64,000 bases of DNA, taken from NCBI GenBank assembly GCA_030435675.1, contig CM059623.1:2010012-2074011 (forward strand), given 5' to 3'. Shown here in pieces: positions 60,257-64,000 of this stretch. The stretch is from Steinernema hermaphroditum. Its lineage: Eukaryota > Nematoda > Chromadorea > Rhabditida > Steinernematidae. The translations under genes and the position numbers were made by a program. The notes under the pieces were generated by a model. It saw only the letters and a program-made list of their open reading frames with translations. It was not told where the DNA came from and searched no databases. The first letter of the stretch is position 1. Each line of letters opens with the position of its first letter.

Positions 60257-61290
60257 AATTGCAACTGAGAGATTTTTGACGACAATTGGTGAATATGAAG
60301 CCTATAGTCAAAACATTACATTTTTGACTTCCTGATGGTTCAATCTAAAAAAATAATGTAGCGACAACTGAATAGTTCTAGTAATACCTATTGTTGCGAA
60401 AGTGGACAGTGTAAGCCAGAGGATCTAGTTATTTATAGATGATTAAACTTATTTTTGCTGTTTAACCGAAACGAACGTATTTCTAATTGCGTGTAATTTC
60501 TAAGAAGCACCAAAACATGCTAGATTTTAGAATAGAAGACGTTGAAGAAGGTGGATTTTTGTGTACGACGTACCATGCTCCATGCGTTTCATCAACCCTG
60601 GAGTTCACCGATTATAAATAAACACTCATGTTCATCATGACTCACTCGTGTCGCGGTGGCGAGCGGTCGGTCCCTCCGGTCGCTCTCTGAGCGTCGGGTT
60701 GGTCAGACAGCAAACCCTGTGGCATGTATGAGTGTTCCGGCTTCCAGAGGGAATTGGGACACCCGGAAGCCGTAGTCCCACCACCGCTGACAACAAGATG
60801 CCCGACGCCAGAAATCCGACGCCCGACGCTGCGTGAGATGTCATCGCGAAGGTCGCCGACGCTCTGAGGACACCAACACTGAGGAAGACGCAACCCCCGA
60901 ACCACGGACTCATCTCTCCGTAGCAGATGCGAGCTCAGAAGCCTCCTCTGACGCAGAAGCCTCCTCAAACGCACCGAGAATAAGAAGTTCGGCCGCCATT
61001 TCCGGAGTTTCGCCGATTCCCAGATGCCCCGTGAAGCGCGCCGTCTCCCACCGGTTCGACATCAACGCCGCGCCAGGAATGAAGCCGTCTATAAGTGATA
61101 TCCTCTGTTGTCTATTAATCGGTGTCATGCAAGGCGTAACGCCTTTGATTCATGAAGTAAAATCGTGAAAATCGTGAAATCATGTTCATCTGTTTACCGT
61201 TTGTTTACCAAATCTGTACAAAGGAATCACAGAGGCGATCTGCCTACCTATAGCTCTTTCTTGTTCGGCACAATGTTTATACGACAAGTA
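60257..61290. repeat. AT-rich duplicated element, copy 2, split by a 570-bp insertion
   Basis: The homology to copy 1 stops at about 60640 and resumes at about 61216 (AAAGGAATCACAGAGGCGAT). The inserted 60641-61215 is GC-richer and has a 111-codon plus-strand frame at 60833-61168 rich in S, E and A, of unknown nature. No target duplication is clear at the junctions. Confidence 0.75.
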
Positions 61291-61378
61291 GATAACTGTG
61301 GGTGTCATTGTTGGAGCTTTCTTGGAGTCACCATCTTGAGGCTCGTCATACAGATTACCATATCCATTAAAATGACGG

Positions 61379-61660
61379 TGGAACAGAGTGGAGCGCGGAA
61401 AAAAAATGGAAATATCTCTGGTCTGCAACTGCACAATCTCAAACTTGTTGGGGGTTTTTATTTGTTTTCACTCTCTCAGAAATGACTTGAGTGAGCTTTG
61501 TTTTGTTTTGTTGGAGCTAAGATATTGAGGCGAGCGCCGCCGTACGGAATGAAACACGGTAAAGATGGTAATATCTCTGGTCTGCAGCGGCATAATCTCG
61601 AACTCGTCAGGGGTACTTATTGGTCGGGCCGTCCCTCGCTCTCTGCCGAATGAGTTGAGT
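61379..61660. repeat. Tandem pair of about 120-150 bp units
   Basis: Two units share GGAATGAAACACGG/GGTGGAACAGAGTGG-like starts, then AATATCTCTGGTCTGCA, CATAATCTC/CACAATCTC and GAGTTGAGTGAGCG/GACTTGAGTGAGCT. A related GAATGAGTTGTGTGAGCGGT sequence occurs at about 36270. Non-coding dispersed repeat. Confidence 0.55.
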
Positions 61661-61946
61661 GAGCGGTCGTTTTTTGCCGTCTTTAAGGTCTGAATAATTT
61701 CCGGGAGTGCTCTGCTACGCCGACTAAATCGCTTACATTTGTCTTTCTGTAAATGACGATCTTGCGCGATCGAAGTGCATCAGATGTCTTGCCTTTCTCG
61801 GCTATGCGTCCATGTTTAGAGGAGAATGTCGACGAAGAAGTGACCATTGCCCGACAGTGAGTCGATCATTCGTTCTAGTGTCATTTGTTCTAAGAGTGTT
61901 CTAAAAATGGTGACAGAGTTTTTAATTTTTGTTTTTTTTGTACATA

Positions 61947-63270
61947 CAGGGTGGCGCATAAATACTGTAAGTGGAAAAACTGCTCATAACTTTTCATTTA
62001 CGACAAGGAAACAAAATGAATTCATAACTGTAAGATTGGCGAGGAAATTCTGTACAACATACTTGAACTCTGTTCGAAATGCCCTCCTTGACAGTTTGAT
62101 TAAGGCGTTCAGACGATTCTGGAAATTCTTCAGGATTCCCGCGGTGACTTTTGGCATGATTTCCTTCCAAGCGGTCTTCAGAGAGCGCTCCAGGGAATTC
62201 ACACTATCGTGGCTTGTAGCGCATACGTTTGTCTCTAGGACTGACCAAACAGCGAAGTCGAGAGGGTTGAGGACCGGAGAGTTCCGCAGCCAAATATCTT
62301 TCCTCTTGACCCAACATCCTTCCTTCACATGGTTGGCTGTGACGAGACAAGGGTATTCTTGACTCCATGGCCAGGCGTCCAGTCCTGCTGAAACGTCCAT
62401 GCGGTGTTGAGGGACAGATCTAGGGCCCAGGATTTCACCACGCCGTTCAGAACCAGGTTTCGGCAGTTCTCGCCATGGCAGGTCACCTTTTTTTTCATTG
62501 GCGTCGAAGAAAACGAGCTCTACGTTCCCAAGTCCAGAAACCCCGGCCCAAACCATGATGGACTTTGGGAAATGGCTCTTTTCGATGGTGACGTTGCGGG
62601 GAGAGCCTTTCGGAAGACGTTCACAGTGATCCCGGGTGTTTCGCACTGGATCAACGATGAAAATCTTCTCATCCGAGAACAGGATTTTCTGGATGCTCCC
62701 TCCGCGGACTTCGACCTTTATCTTCCGACACTTGTCCTGTCTTACGGCTTTCATTTTGATCGTCCAAGAGCTAGCTGTATGCCATCTTGTAGGAGTCGAG
62801 TCCGCGATCTTCTTACACAAATTTTCTCTGCGATCCCTCAATGACTCCCTGTTATTCGACCAGTTTTCTTATGGATATGACCAGATTCTGCTTGATCTTG
62901 TTCCAAATGGCTTCTGTGGTCCTTGCTGTTTTGGACTGTTCTCGGTCTCCCACTTATTTGGCAAACAGTGATTCCTCCTGTCTCTTGAAAGTGTTCGACA
63001 AAACTCTGGACTTGAAAAAAATGGAATTTCCTTAACTTTTCAATTTCCGGAATCGGCATTCCACACTTTTAATCAGCGATGGTAGCAAAACGGTCATTTT
63101 GGGACACCATTTTGTCGAAGGGGCAAGGAGAAAAATAACAGGGGAAACAGTAATCCTAGATCAAAAAAGAACGAGGAACACGAATATAACAACAGAAGTG
63201 GTACAAAAAGGCGAAAAAGCAGGGCAAATTGAAAAGTTTGACCCACTTACAGTATTTATGCGCCACCCTG
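61947..63270 (-). mobile_element. Mariner (Tc1/mariner superfamily) element, 1,324 bp
   Basis: Perfect inverted termini of about 28 bp (CAGGGTGGCGCATAAATACT and onward) and a TA duplication at 61945-61946 and 63271-63272. The transposase runs on the minus strand. An N-terminal helix-turn-helix part is at 63059-62838, the first catalytic aspartate in FSDEKIF within 62841-61984, the second in QQDWTPGH (about 62392-62368, in another frame), the third in LNPLDF (about 62262). The second and third aspartates are about 40 codons apart. Several frameshifts and an early stop make it non-autonomous. Intact TIRs mean it could still be moved by an active relative. Confidence 0.93.
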
Positions 63271-63272
63271 TA

Positions 63273-64000
63273 GATTATGCGAGAAATATCCCAGCTGTGG
63301 CAGCAAGTCATACTCATTTCTTTTGCGCTTACACTCTGCTGCTTCTTCGGGTGCTTGATTTCAGGAGTTTGTTTTTTTCTCCTCTGTTGTAGTCACTCTC
63401 CACACTTATATGATCCACCGAAGCAGGATTAGGGTAAAAACCGGGGTACAAATGGGTAGATCGCTTATAAAATGAATTCAGAACTTCATAACTAGGAATT
63501 TAGGCCGTCGGAAGTGCTAAGATATCAGCGAAGCTGTCAGGACAACAGAGGATATTCTTAAGCCAAGCCGGGGTTTTTTACTTTTTTACTATGTGGTGTA
63601 TGTATGCAAGTCTTTAAACTATCAACACTTAGATATGCTTCGTTTGTGCGCGATTTCTCACCGACCATTTTGATTCTCTGGTATAAATAAAGTATTTTTG
63701 GGTAACAATATGCAGAACGATATATGTATATTGTAAGGAAAATTTCTTGAGATCCTATTTGCTCTTTTTTTTGTGTTTCGTTGTTGTGTATCACCGGGTT
63801 GATCACCGGGAGATACCGGGATTTGCCCGCTGGAGGGTGTTCCAGCTAACAAGGGAAAACGTTGCAAAACAAACATCCTGTATTAGGAGCCGGCCGAGTT
63901 GTCATAGACGAGTAAATGGGACATAAGGGGTTTGAAGAGAACAGTAAAAACGATAAATGGTATTTTCGCTTTTCAAAATTCTGTAAGCATTTTAATAACG
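63273..64000. other. Window end, no gene seen
   Basis: AT-rich sequence without a supported gene. Short frames lack motifs. A CCGGGTTGATCACCGGG-type repeat lies near 63800-63830. Confidence 0.4.

Overview
The window looks like nuclear DNA of a rhabditid-type nematode. Introns are very short (about 41-50 nt) with TTTCAG-like acceptors. Several start codons lie just behind such acceptors, as expected for spliced-leader (SL) trans-splicing. A sequence matching SL1 at 21 of 22 bases is present, as are nematode-expanded families (CHK/DUF1679 kinase-like, ShKT). An assignment below this level is not supported; an expanded F-box-like single-exon protein would fit a Steinernema-like clade, but that is only a guess.

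Left third (1-28 kb) is the gene-rich part. It holds a DCLK-like protein kinase (+, 1.7-3.0 kb), an intronless F-box-like protein (+, 3.3-4.3 kb) flanked by two tRNA-like repeats, and a seven-helix class A GPCR (-, 6.4-8.8 kb) whose first intron is full of tRNA-like sequences. Three minus-strand housekeeping genes follow: exosome subunit RRP46, an INTS15-like Integrator subunit and the small GTPase Rheb. The SR-protein kinase SPK-1 (+, 13 exons) and a HEXIM homologue (-) are convergent. HEXIM, Integrator, exosome and SRPK are parts of transcription and RNA-processing control; no physical linkage beyond the possible rheb/INTS15/RRP46 operon is implied.

Middle (28-49 kb) is a gene desert of about 20 kb. 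I find no convincing protein gene. It contains two intact tRNA-Glu(CTC) genes as an inverted duplication, several decayed tRNA-like sequences, a 660-bp direct duplication, a 281-bp direct duplication, a 21-bp repeat at three loci, an 87-bp tandem repeat and low-complexity tracts.

Right part (49-64 kb) mixes mobile-element debris and genes. There is the SL1-like sequence, a small secreted protein between two about 208-bp inverted repeats, the integrase end of a Ty3/gypsy LTR retrotransposon followed by coiled-coil ORFs, a two-domain ShKT secreted protein (-), a CHK kinase-like gene (+), a convergent cysteine-rich gene that seems broken, a repeated AT-rich element with a 570-bp insertion, and a complete-length but frameshifted mariner element with perfect terminal inverted repeats.

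Exon limits were inferred by eye from splice signals and reading frame; exon lengths were checked for frame closure in each main gene.
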